64,000 nt of DNA from Buddleja alternifolia (taxonomy: Eukaryota > Streptophyta > Magnoliopsida > Lamiales > Scrophulariaceae). This document shows positions 23,328-34,890 of the stretch, piece after piece (position 1 is the stretch's first letter; every line of letters starts with the position of its first letter). Location: assembly GCA_019426215.1 (NCBI GenBank), contig WHWC01000126.1:1-64000 (forward strand). Reading direction: 5' to 3'. The notes under the pieces were generated by a model, which was not told the origin of the DNA, did no database searches, and saw nothing but the letters and a program-made list of their open reading frames with translations. The translations under genes and the position numbers were made by a program.

Positions 23328-24063
23328 ATATGTGTGTGTGTGTTTATTTATAAAGAGAACATTTTTCACACTTTCTGAATAAGAACCAACATCTACATAC
23401 TACACTACAACAAAACGTAATTCAAGGTAAAGGTGGTTGACACTTCAGGAATACGAAAACATATAACACAAAGATTGTTTTTATTTTACTTTTGTTACTT
23501 TTCTTGATTGTTATCTCATTTTTCAGAATTTGTTTTTCAATTTTCAGAATTTTGTACAATTTTTCTGATGTGTTTTTTGATTTTCCTGATTTTTTTTTTG
23601 ATTTATTCGATTATAAATTTCAAAATTCTTCCGATTTTTTTTCAAAATTTTCTTTAATTTTCTAAATATTTTCTGATTTTCAAACTTTTTTCTAATTCTC
23701 GTATGATTTATTATAATTTTCAGAATTTTTCTAATGTTTTTTTTGCCTGATCAAACGGCTGAGGATTAAATATCCAATGGATAAGGCTTAAAGATCCAAT
23801 GGCCGAGGGTTTATGAGAATTAACAAAATATTTGTAAAAACAGAGGGGCATAATGGGCAAACCGCACAATATATTAACGGAGTTAGTGAAGTCTAGCGAA
23901 AAGGGAGAGTGTGTAATCTAAAAATTAACATAGGGGAGGAGCCTGTGTTACACGGGGAGGAGCTTGTTTCGGTTCAATCTATTATTTATCAAACAGAGTT
24001 TCATATTTAGGAGCTTCTGCCCGCTCAAATCTTAAAGCTTAAAATTTCAAATCATAAGGATAA
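23328..24063. other. Gene-free AT-rich interval
   Basis: The stretch has a GT repeat at the start, many T-rich segments related to TTTTCAGAATTTT, and no coding frame or clear transposon ends. Confidence 0.5.
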
Positions 24064-24430
24064 AGTACCGACTATGGGGATTGATGGATTTACAACCTTG
24101 TTGTGAATGTTGATGCAGCTTTCAAGGATGGCTTGATGTGTGCAGGATATTGGTGATCCGAGATTCAAAAGGCTGTTTCCTTTTTGGGCGACTAAACGTG
24201 GCTTTGCAAGTGATGCATGCGACGCTGAAACAGTGGCTATTCGGGAAGCTTGCAACTGGTTGGAGCGTGCAAAGATTGATGAAGTTCTTGTTCAAAGTGA
24301 TTGTCTTGTTGGGGTTCACAACGTAGTTGAGAGTTCAATGGTGGTTGATTGGAGATATCGTGTGATCACAAGTAAGATCAGAAACCTCTTTAGAATTTTT
24401 CATAAATGGAAGATCCATTATGAAATTTTT
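24064..24430 (+). pseudogene. LINE RNase H (RVT_3) relic
   Basis: Translated pieces in shifting frames resemble a plant LINE or RNase H-like domain: VNVDAAFKDGLMCAG, VIRDSKGCFLFGR, then AETVAIREACNWLERAKIDE and VLVQSDCLVGVHNVVESS. At least two frameshifts separate them. 24235-24420 is a near-identical inverted copy of about 10190-10400. It ends abruptly where the patatin-upstream repeat begins at 24440. Confidence 0.7.
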
Positions 24431-24439
24431 CATAACTAA

Positions 24440-24991
24440 AAACAGAACATAATATATCAATGAAATATCATCAGAAAGTAAAATATAACTTTAACTAAAA
24501 CATTTTTAAAACTAAATGTTGGCCATCACTGTATTTAGTCAAATAGCATCTGGTTTCATTGAAATCTATGAGATTTTTCAACAAAAAAAAAAAAGAAATG
24601 ATCATCATTACATAAGAAAGAAAAATAACAAAATTGAGTGAAAAAATAGTTTAGAACAAAGATTGAGTGCAAAATGTATACTTTGGCACAAGAAATGTTC
24701 TAGAATTTTATATAGTGGGCAAAAATATGAATTTTCGACCTCAAATGTTTTGTTACTATATATAGATGTGCAAATTTTTTTTAGAAAAAATATGTAATTC
24801 AGGAATTAAGTCCGCATTATAATTATTATATTATCTTAAATCATATATAAGCTTTTGAAGAGAAATAGATAGTTTATGGTTGAATTAACCACTTGATCAA
24901 ATGGAGCATTAATTAAGATATATATGTCATGCAGTACGTCCCACAACTTTTGTAGCCTAATTAAGTTTCCAACTTTTGTAGCCTAATTAAG
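24440..24991 (+). repeat. Patatin-upstream repeat, isolated copy U0
   Basis: Reverse complement of about 3000-3545 upstream of P1, with small deletions. At its right edge a 21-bp segment (ending CCTAATTAAG) is duplicated in tandem (about 24949-24969 and 24971-24991), directly at the junction with E2-3. Confidence 0.75.
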
Positions 24992-25640
24992 CTCTTGGAC
25001 TTGGCTTGTCACGGACTTAGTGTTCACCATTTTGAAGTCTAAGAACTTTGCGACCACGAACTTCTTCATTTACGCGTCTTTAGTTTTATACTTCTTATCC
25101 CTCCCAGGGACCTTTAGCAGTCTTAACCGACAGATAGACACTGTAGAGTGAATCATCTAACCCGCTAAGTATGTAATTCCTGCAAAGGAAATCACTATTA
25201 TGCCAAGTATCAGATGCCACCCTCAGTTGGTTATCGGTTGAGTCCTCAGGGACATAAGGAGCATCCTCCCTTAAGAACCTCGCCAAGTTCAGAGTTGTGA
25301 GGTAGAACAACATCTTTTGCTGCCACCTTTTGAAGTCAGCCCTGCTGAACTTCGACTGCCTTTTAGCCTGAGCCGGTATAACCGGATTAGCCATTGGAAT
25401 AAATGGAGGGACCGCAGCAGAACCAGAACCGGAACCAGGGCCCAGCCCTGAACCGAAACCTAGCCCAGCACCCCCACCAGAGCTAATGCCAAAACCGGAG
25501 CCAGGACCTAGCCTTGAACCAGAACCAAAACCAGAACCTCCACTGGAGCCGGAGCCAATACCGAGACCAAGATTAGCACCCGGTCCAAGACCGAAGTCAC
25601 AAGAGTAGCACCATCAACATCTCCCACATTAGACATTTGA
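24992..25640 (-). pseudogene. E2-3 gag fragment
   Basis: On the minus strand it encodes the Gly/Ser-rich start, then [19 protein letters not shown] and downstream Gag to about the position equivalent to E2-1 18326, where it is cut. Some positions that are frameshifted in E2-1 (near 18120) are still in frame here, so this copy diverged independently. Confidence 0.8.
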
Positions 25641-25675
25641 ACAAGTGATGGCTTTTGAACAACAACAACGACAAG

Positions 25676-25786
25676 AATTTAGTGTTAAGTTTCTTGGATC
25701 AAAACTTCATAAACGTATCAAATTGCTAATAATGAAGAAAGATTATATGTAGGCGAGAGAGAATTCTCTATCCTTAATACTAAAAT
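25676..25786 (-). promoter_or_regulatory. U5/primer-site inverted repeat of E2-3
   Basis: The primer-site arm (25689-25676 on the minus strand, CTTAACACTAAATT) again starts 2 nt after the LTR end at 25692. The LTR arm (25786-25773) differs at two positions from the other E2 copies. Confidence 0.6.
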
Positions 25787-26723
25787 GCCACGCCTAGGTG
25801 GTACGGGTTCTTGCAACAAGTGTCCCAAATATACGTTCTGAATTCAAAACCACTTCAAATTCAGAACCTAACGAACTTTTGCTACTTTGAACTCTTGAAA
25901 GAATTTAGTAAATGAGAGAAAAGAGAAGCTTAGAAATGCTTGGTGTGTTTTTCCTTTCAGCTGGAGGGGGCTATATATAGCCTCCAAAATTAGCCAAAAT
26001 TAAATACGGGCATTGAATTACCTTCAATTTAGACTTGTAAAAGCAGGCTGTTTCTGCTGCCAACGTTCAAATGTTGCACCCTTAACGTTCGAACGCTGGT
26101 TTGTAACAACAAGTCCAATGGTCAGAAGCCAACATTCGAATGTTAAGGACCCAACGTTCGAACGTTGGGTCTTCTAGAAGGTTTATTCAGATTTTGAATA
26201 AAAAAAATGGCCAGCAATGAAATTTTATTTAGGTCCAATTTTGGTTGATGGATCAAGAGGTTCTTTGTGGAATTAATTTTGTCCAAAAAATTAATTATCT
26301 TGCAAGCCCAAGACCATGGCTCATGGCCCACGATCCGGTCTCGAGCCCGGTCCGGACCGGGCGGGCGGCAGCAGTGGCTGTGATCGCGTGTGGTGAACTG
26401 GACCATGGCTAGGTTCTTCACAAAGCCCACAAAAATCTTATGACCCAAAGGGCCAAATCTTTGTCTTAAGGCAATGGTTTATAAACCATTCCAAACTTTG
26501 ATCCATATCTTATGTGGGATAACCCACTTCAAACACCCAACTTTAGCACTTAATTTCTCATTTGTTTTTAATCCGATTTGAGAAATTCGAAATGCTAAAC
26601 TCATCTACTCGGAATGTAGATTAATATTATCTAATAATATTTCATATCCCGGATAATTACAATTTTTGAATTTCTTATGCAAAAGTCGTGTCCAACACAC
26701 TTTTCATAAACAAATATACAACA
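25692..26723 (-). repeat. LTR of E2-3
   Basis: A 1,032-bp LTR, beginning TGTTGTATATTTG at 26723 and ending TCCAAGA at 25692 on the minus strand. It is followed by E2 gag, so it is a 5' LTR. It contains the AACGTTCGAACGTT palindromes and the TATA box of the family. Confidence 0.85.
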
Positions 26724-26975
26724 AAAAGGCCATCAGAATTAACACATGAACTTGATCAATCATCCAAAAATATAACATGCTGCAATCTTTCAGCTTCACC
26801 TGATTTCACTACACCGTCAACACAATGAAAACATTTACACACACTATTCCATGGAGCAAGGACGGATTTAGGGGGGGGGGGGGGGATTTTACCTTTTAAA
26901 AATAGGCAAAGATATGCTTTAGCCGAGTTGGTGAGTGCCTCTCCGCCTATAATGCATGGACCCTCAAAAAATCAT
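26724..26975. other. Junction interval, no gene
   Basis: Short unassigned sequence with a run of 15 G (26871-26885). Confidence 0.4.
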
Positions 26976-27812
26976 CTAGTGCAGTGTCGTGATGCGCCGT
27001 GTCTGTGTCGAGCTATTGAAAAAAAGGAAAAAATAAACATGGGCAATCATGCCTGAACCGTGTCTTTGTACTAAAACATTATCCAGAAATACTATATGTC
27101 CAGAATTTAAAAGCAATGAGGTAGATCCAATTCCAGTAGCTGCGACGCTATGCCCGCTGCCTACTTTTATCTTCACCTCATCACTGTCCAGCCTCCTTCC
27201 TTGCACCAGATCCTGATTCATACAACAAATGTGAGCACTAGCTCCAGAATCAAGAATCCAAGATGTAGAGAAGACGGTCATAGAACAATAAGGTTCATGA
27301 ACATAAAGTTCCATACCTTGTGCACCCGACCCTATGTTCGGACAGTTCCTTCTCTAGTGGCCCAGCTCACCGCAGTGTAGGCATCTGTCTGTCTTTTGTG
27401 GCCCTTTACGTTTGCGATTCACAGGAGCTTTCCCTTTTCCTTTATCGACACCACCCTGAGCTCCAAGCTCGCCACTCTGCTTGTCGGCTTTCTTCTTCTT
27501 ATTCTTCATCTTTCTGGGCCCAGAACAGATAACCAATGCAGTTTCCTTTCCCTTGGGCTTCAATTGAGATTGTGCAGTGTTTAATTTATTCATTAGCCCA
27601 GCTAAGTTGCATTCAATCTCATTGCAATTGAAGTTCACGACAAATTGGGAAAAAGAATCAGGAAGAGACTGCAAAATGAGATCAGTTTGAAGATGTGGGT
27701 TCATAGCAAAATCGAGATCCTCCAATCTCTCGATCCTCGAGATCATTTTGAGGACATGATCCCCAACTTTCTCACAACTAATGAACATGCATCGAAAGCA
27801 ATGAACCAACAT
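26976..27812 (-). pseudogene. E4 gag-protease fragment
   Basis: Gag C-terminal half (HVLKMISRIERLEDL, LILQSLPDSFSQFVVNF) is followed by a Lys-rich segment, the zinc knuckle start CLHCGELGH, an in-frame stop at about 27354, then protease WILDSGASAHIC and downstream to 26976. The first 100 or more Gag residues are missing upstream of 27812, where the sequence turns into A-rich leader. It is related to the family-A gag at 62665. Confidence 0.8.
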
Positions 27813-28569
27813 ATATGTTCATGGGCTTTATCTAGAGGGCCCAAGCCAATGGGCCATCATTAAAAAAAAATAAAAAATAAGCCTAGCTATTCTTTGTGGG
27901 CTCCAAGCTGCTCTTCTTTTGGATTGATCTCCTCTTGAAAGGCCTATACTATTTCTATCAATTACATGAGATTATTTAACAACCTATACATAATTCTAGA
28001 AATAAAATAAGCGGGCTCAATTCCGGCCCTTACAACCCATAAAAGGAAAAACAATCAAAAGAAATAACCTAAGCCCATGGACAATGTCACCATCATATAA
28101 TACGTGCTTGCAAAAAATAAAACAATTATGTTGGTGATTAAGTTAATAATTAATTAGTCCAACTAATTAACTTCCTCAATAAAATTCCAAAGTTTATTGA
28201 TAATCAGGACAATAAACCATTTAGTGAGAATCTTTAATTTAAATAAATAACTTAATTAAAAAAAAATTCTCCAAGAACCATTAATTAATTATTTCACTTA
28301 AATTATTAATATTCAATAAAAACAATTTGGGCTTGATTTCATAAAATATAAATTACCAACCATTAGCATATTTAATTTTAATTAATTAGGCCCAAAATTA
28401 ATTTATTGAAGAATCCATAATTTTAATTAAAACAATTTGGGCCTATTTAAATAAATCCGGGTCATCATCCTTTTGACCCACCCGGATAATTAAAATAGCC
28501 CAAAACCCATTTATTTAAAATTGGACCCGAGGAAAAAACAACACGACCCGTTAGAACCCGAGTCATGGA

Positions 28570-28800
28570 CCCAAGCCCACGAAACAGGGCCCACGTGCGC
28601 ACAGCGCACAACACGACGTGTGTCGTGCAGCACACGACCTTGAGCCTGGCCGCGCCGTGAGCCCAGTGCACGGCAATGGCCTGGCCACGTGGCTAGGCCC
28701 TGCGCACGACATCGTGCGCCCAGCCCATGGCGTCGTGCGCACACAGCGTGTGCACAGGCGCACGCTGTGCGCGCAGCGCGTAGACTGTGCATGTTATTTT
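28570..28800 (-). other. Hairpin-rich leader of E4
   Basis: GC-rich island in AT-rich surroundings. Stems include 28702-28708 with 28713-28719 (GCGCACG, 4-nt loop), 28743-28750 with 28761-28768 (ACAGCGTG), and the palindrome GCCACGTGGC at 28684-28693. Frames on both strands here are by-products of composition. Confidence 0.6.
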
Positions 28801-29016
28801 CAACATGCTCGTTGCGGGGTTTTTCCGACCCGATTCTCACAAAAAGTACAATTTTCAAGTCACAAGTCATCATACTACAACATACATGAATTAAACACAG
28901 AAAAATCTTGGATTACTATCATGAAAAATATATTCAAAACATGCTTCAAAAATGCGAAAAACACATAATCACGTAATCAATTAAACACAGAAATCAGAGA
29001 TTGGCTTTGATACCAC

Positions 29017-30631
29017 TGTTGTGAAAAATTGCATAAAATCAAAAACGCAGCTGAAGAATAAAAGCTAAAATCCCAGTGGCTCATCTCTATTTCTCGTATT
29101 TAAATTGAGTTTCGAATTCAATTACCGTTCTCGCGTATGTTGAGTTCTGAACCAGCTTTTGCAATCCTTTCTTGAACAGCAAATCCATCGCTGTCTCTAA
29201 ATTGCCACGCTGAAGTCAAAAAATGAAAATCTTCTTCTTTCTTCTTGATGAAGACGACTAGAGAGAGAAAGAAGAGGTGGAGGAGTTTACTTGGAGAGAA
29301 AGTTTGTGTATTGTTGACTTCCTAAGTTAATTTTCTCTAAGTAGTATATTTATACTACAATGAAACAATAACCTAGGCTAATTTTACCCCCTCATGGACG
29401 CCCACTTTGTGGCCTTTTAACCATCGGGCTTTAGCCCTATTTAATTAATTAAATAATTAATATTATTTATCTAATAAATAAATTAACTAAATAATCAATT
29501 AAATCCATGTTAACATTACAATTAAAATTCTCTAAGGAATTAATTAATTCATTAACATAATTAATTAATAAAATTATCTAATGATTAATTAATTAATCTC
29601 GATACCTAATACCGAAAATTCTCTCAAGTCTTTTTCCATGATTTTCTATTTGCACTTCCTTTATGCGCGGCTCTTTAGGTTCGTCTCAAAAGGCAATTGG
29701 AAGGAAACCAAAAGGATGTGAGTAACACCTAGCCAGTCACGTGACTCACATCGTATCCCAATTGAGAACGAATGAATAGGATCATTCCAAACCATATACG
29801 CTGTGAATACCGTACGAGTATAAACCTTTTATTCGTATATCCCAGTCAAGTGAGAGTCATGGTTTTAGTCAAACTCACATGACTTGACCATATGCTTAAC
29901 TCATAATGAGTCGAGGTCATTTTATGCTTTGGTCAAAGACTTTTAACCTCACTTATTCATGACTGCATAGGATATTTAGCTCATTCACTTATGAGAGAAT
30001 AAATCTCATTTTGCTAATCAGTTAACAATGCTACTTGCCCATCAAGTCGCACTTCGAGGTTGATCCCACCAAAGGGTGATTTGGATCTAACTACTCTAAT
30101 GTCAGACTTGATGTTACAAGTATATCTTCAACTCGACTCCTCAGGTCTAAGGTTCACGCGTACCTATTACAACTTATCAGTTTCATCATTGACTGTCAGT
30201 GAGTGAATACCCATGTGATGAAACTGATGCGAGCCATGTTCGAACATATTAGTCCAACTCATATGTCCATGACATAAGTTCCCACTATCATTCCCATAGT
30301 GTTCGACTGACACTTTCTCTGTCAAAACTTATATCATGCAAGTCCTTGTTCTGTATTGATGTCCAGTCAAATACATTCTTAGACTTGCGAACCCTATTTA
30401 GAGAATAAGGATCAAACCCTTCTAGTGTCATTCTTCCTATCCCATAGGAAGTAGCAGGTTTGCCTTATACTCAAGGACTTTACGTTGTTTGTTAACACCT
30501 TACAAATGCCTATAAGAAAACAACAAGATAATGTCTTATATATAATAAAAGGATATTGTTTAGTGACAAGTTAATGCCCTATAAATCTATCCACTTTATG
30601 GCATTTGAGGGCATACAATCTGACACTAACA
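29017..30631 (-). repeat. 5' LTR of E4
   Basis: It begins TGTTAGTGTCAGATTG at 30631 and ends TTCACAACA at 29017 on the minus strand, with the primer site 1 nt beyond. It carries no coding frame of note. Confidence 0.75.
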
Positions 30632-30912
30632 TTTTAGGAAAATGTATAGCACATGAACGAACCTAAGGGGTCACACACTTAAGTCTATAGAGTTTCTGCT
30701 TATGTGATGTGATTAATCGATTTTAGAGAAATCAAGGAAATTAAGAAAGTCTAGTACTTTCCTAATTGGGATATGAATTAATTGATAGAATATCAATTAA
30801 TTGGACTGTTTAATTAATCAAGTTTGGTTAATTAATTAATGTACCTAAGAGTTCAAATAATTTATTTAATTATGCTTGGAGCCGAAAATCAAATAAATAA
30901 ATAAATAAGTTA
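30632..30912 (+). repeat. Fragment resembling a copia LTR
   Basis: The start (CATGAACGAACCTA, about 30652) and following ACACACTTA resemble the family-A LTR near 57847-57880, but the rest is diverged. It is probably the tail of another LTR next to E4. There is no gene. Confidence 0.4.
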
Positions 30913-31165
30913 ATAATAAATGTTAGTCATCACTGTATTTGGTCAATAACATCTGGTTTTTTCGAAATCGATTATGAAAAATAAAAAAGAAATAGAAATG
31001 ATCATTATTATGTAAGAAAGAAAAATACGAAAATTGAGTGAAAAAATAGTTTAGAACTTGAGTGCAAAATACATGCCTTTGGCTACAAGAAATGGTCTAG
31101 ACTTTTTTAGTGGCCAAAAATATGAATTTCGACCTCAAATGTTATGTTTTAATATTATATATAGA
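30913..31165 (+). repeat. Patatin-upstream repeat U1
   Basis: Homologous to the reverse complement of about 3215-3450 near P1. It ends at ATATATAGA, exactly where the Helitron terminus begins. Confidence 0.7.
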
Positions 31166-33007
31166 CTAGTTGTTGATCCGTGCGTTGCACGAGTAATGAT
31201 TTTTAAATTTTTAAAAAAATATATTTAGAAAAAATATTTGAAGATAACTTATATGAACGTTTAAAAAAAAAATAATAATATATCTATATGCATATAAATT
31301 ATGTTAATTCCAATTCATAATATATCACAGATATTGAGAACAATTGTTTTAGAAAAGTAGTTGTAACTTATGATATTGTATAAGTATCAATATCATGTAA
31401 ATTATTTTATAAAATATAAAGTATATTTGCAAATTGTTTAATCACTTAGCAATAACATATTTTTCATCTTTAACTCAAAAATGTAAACATATCAATACCT
31501 AATAATTCTTATTGGTGAATACAATATTCAAACAAATCAATTATTGATATCAATCAAACTCTCTTGATTGACGTTATTATATTCCTACTAAATTTGATTC
31601 TTTTCATCTACAAAATACCATTTCGTGAATTCTTATTATGAAGAATTTCCAAATAAAGGAACTTGATGCTTTGCTCCAATCAAACTTTCTTGCCCTTAGA
31701 CGATTTCCTCCATATCTTATCATTTGTCTGTAAAAAGAAAATTAAATAAAAAAGATAAGTTATTTAGATTAATAATATATGCATGTATACAGAAAATGTA
31801 AATTTTGATATAAATAATTTACTTGAACTTATTATACTTGTTTATAACATCCACTTTTCATGTTTTCACACATTTATTTACATTACTATTAATGTAAACA
31901 TGATGATGTTCTTATGCTTAATGAATTAGTCAGAAAATCAATTACCTCAATATATTTGCAATATTTGTCTATTGGATTTTCATCAGTAAATTTGTAGAAC
32001 TGCTCAAATATATAAAATGTTAAGTATATAGATAAATTAATTCACTAAAATGAATATTGATACGCCAGACATTTTGAACATGTTTACCTTATGAATTTTT
32101 CTTTTACGACGTCTATCAACTTTGCGCCTACAACTCAATAAGTAAATATTGACTAAAGTAATCTATTATATATAATAAAAATCAAGGAATAAAAGGAAAG
32201 AATTAAGGAAAAATCAAAAGGCAAGTCATACTTAATTAGTTGTCAAAATGGAAGAATGACTGAATGAGAAGTGTATTATTACCTTGTTAATACACTTCCA
32301 TAGACATGGGATTAACATTATATATATATACAATATACATAAAATTAAAATTGTCAAAATATAGTTAAATAGTCTTGTTATTCCATGGTCTGTTCAAAAG
32401 AAAATGGAAAAAAAAAAGTGTATTATCACTTTGAAAAACAAAATTGATAAAAAAATTATTCTAAATAAATGGACCAATAAAAATGGAATGATTTCTTTGA
32501 TATAATATAAAACTAGATGTTTTAACTTGTCAGTATATTTTAAACTTATTTGATTAATGTTGGAATTCTAAACAATTCTCAAAATCTAAAAAACATGTTA
32601 TGATGAGAGTGAGAATTATATTTAATAAAAAATATATAAGAAACTTTCCGTGTAGAACTAATATTTTGTAGGAAATAATTATAGAAACATTCAGTTACAC
32701 ATTGTAACAGAAATTTTGAATTAGTTGCATTTTATAGAGAAACAAAATGGTATGTATCCTACTTGTCAAAATAGAGTTCAAAGAACTTATCCAACTCATG
32801 ATCCACATAGAAGAGAGATGGAGTCATGGGTTTGGATTTATTTTAAATATTATAATATGATGTGCAATTTAATTTTTTTTAAATATGTAATTTATTGAAG
32901 AAAATATGTATTATGATGTGTAATTTATTGAAGTAGAGGACTTTTTTTGTAATTTCACAATACCTTAAGATGCTGAGTATAATTATCCCATATAAATAAT
33001 ATCTGGA
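31166..33007 (-). mobile_element. Helitron-like element H2 with relic exons
   Basis: The minus-strand 3' end is CTAG at 31169-31166, preceded by a perfect stem CGTGC/GCACG (31191-31179), followed by host T. Other repeat copies continue ATATATAGATGT here, so the insertion is between A and T. The proposed 5' end TCCAGATATT is at 33007, preceded by A, but the right flank is rearranged. Inside, minus-strand blocks bounded by splice-like AG/GT look exonic: about 32133-32095 (RKVDRRRKRKIHK), 32008-31947 (QFYKFTDENPIDKYCKYIE) and 31732-31685 (ending KSSKGKKV stop). Their product is not recognised. Confidence 0.55.
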
Positions 33008-33828
33008 TTTTTTAAAAAAAACTTATCCTAATAGAAAGTAGCTTTTAAAGCAAAATTGAAAATGATCGTAACATTAAATAAAAACAAAACATAAAATATA
33101 TATGAAATATGATCAGAAAGTAAAAAATATATAACTTTAACTTTAAGGCTTAAAACTAAATGTTAGTCATCACTGTATTTGGTCAATAGCATCTCGTTTC
33201 GTTGAATTCGGTAATGAAAAATTAAAAAGAAACAGAAATGATCAATATTATATAAGAAAGAAAAATATCAAAAGTGAGTGTAAAAATAATTTAGAACAAA
33301 GATTGAGTGCAAAATATAAACTTTGGCCACAAGAAATGTTTTAGCATTTAATTTATAGTGGGCAAAAATATGAATTTTCGACCTCAAAGATTGTGTTTTA
33401 TTATATATTATGTATAGATATTTAAAATATGTATTACAGGAAGTAAGTCCACATAATAATTATTATATGATTTATATTATCTTAAATCATATATAAGTTT
33501 TTGAAGAGAAATAGATAATTTATGGATGTACTAACCACTTGATCAAATGGAGCATTAATTAAGATATATATCTTGCAGTACGTCCCACAACTTTTGTATC
33601 CTAATTAAGTTTCTAAAAATTAAGAAAATCTTCCATTTGAGTACAGGGTAAAATCTTTAATTAAACTTAAACTTGGGGATTGGATAGAAATTTCCTTATA
33701 GAATCCCAAATATTTAGATCAGACCTCCGATATGCCAATTAATTATATATAGTCTTATAATTAATTAAACTTGGATAGAAATTTCCTTATACGAAGATTA
33801 TCCAGACTTTTTATCATTAATTAAACTT
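33008..33828 (+). repeat. Patatin-upstream repeat U2
   Basis: Reverse-complement copy of about 2790-3580, joined at its right edge to a fragment of the E1 LTR. Confidence 0.7.
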
Positions 33829-34063
33829 GGAAATGAGTTGAAGACACCTCTTCAAAGAAAACCCATTTCAAAATGAAGAAAGCTTTCAACGTCAGTATTT
33901 TGATATTCAAATTTAGAAAATTCCAAACGAAAAGTTACAACCTTCAGAAAAATATCGGAAAATAAATCAGACCATTAATATATAAATTAATATTAATATT
34001 AAATTTGAAATAAAATCCTTAATCAAATAAATGATTTAAATTTAATTTGAAAAATATCTAACA
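33829..34063 (-). repeat. E1 LTR remnant at the same insertion point
   Basis: This matches the first 235 bp or so of the E1 LTR on the minus strand. Its tip (TGTTAGAT, at 34063) abuts the same host sequence that borders E1 at 3615. It therefore derives from the E1 insertion by duplication, not from a new transposition. Confidence 0.85.
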
Positions 34064-34890
34064 TAAATAATATTTGAATATTGTAACCTAACAAAAAGTT
34101 CTTCTTAAAGCAAAATTTATAGTGATCCTAACATTAAATAAAAACAGAACATAAAATATTAATGAAATATCATCAGAAAGTAAAATAGAACTTTAACTAT
34201 AACATTTTTAAAACGAAATGTTAGCCATCACTGTGTATTTAGTCAAATAGCATCTGGTTTCATTGAAATCGGTTATGAAATTTAAAAAAAAAGAAAAAGA
34301 AATGATCATTATTACATAAGAAAGAAAAATACCAAAATTGAGTGAAAAAATAGTTTAGAACACAGATTGAGTGCAAAATGTATACTTTGGCCACAAGAAA
34401 TGTTCTAGCATTTTATATAGTGGGCAAAAGTATGAATTTTCGACCGCAAAGGTTGTGTTTTATTACTATATATAGATGTCTAAATTTTTTTTAGAAAAAA
34501 TATGTAATACAGGAATTAAGGCCACATAATAATTATTATATTATCTTAAATCATATATAAGTTTTTGAAGAGAAATAGATAATTTATGGATGAATTAACC
34601 ACATGATCAAATGGAGCATTAATTAAGATATATATATCATGCAGTACGTGTACGTCCCACAACTTTTGTAGCCTAATTAAGTTTCCAAAAATTAAGAAAA
34701 TTTACCATTTGAGTACAGGATAAAGTTATCGAGTTATCATTAATTAAACTTAAACTTGGGGATTGGATAGAAATTTCCTTATAGTCTTATAATTGAAGAC
34801 ATGTGGTTCTATTAAGGAAACTATAGTAAAGTGATCATTAAAATCTGAAAATTATCCAAACCTTTATCATTAATTAAACTTGGATAGAAA
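34064..34890 (+). repeat. Patatin-upstream repeat U3
   Basis: Close reverse-complement copy of about 2790-3615. It changes into Helitron-internal sequence at about 34890 within a TTTCTTAT match. Confidence 0.8.

Larger units (their letters stand above)
26976..30631 (-). mobile_element. Copia retrotransposon E4, 5' part only
   Basis: In minus-strand order: a 1.6-kb LTR (30631-29017), a primer site matching initiator-Met tRNA with one mismatch (29015-29002, TGGTATCAAAGCCA), a leader of about 1.2 kb rich in GC hairpins (28570-28800), then partial gag and protease. Integrase, reverse transcriptase and the 3' LTR are absent. Confidence 0.8.

Noticed and set aside
26871..26885. Run of 15 G suggesting a G-quadruplex or regulatory site
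   Set aside because: A lone homopolymer at a rearrangement junction. It may be a sequencing or assembly artefact and has no G-tract spacing.
28511..28968. Overlapping long frames on both strands rich in Ala, Arg and Cys
   Set aside because: They lie in the GC-rich hairpin leader of E4. Composition alone opens the frames, and no domain or codon pattern supports a gene.
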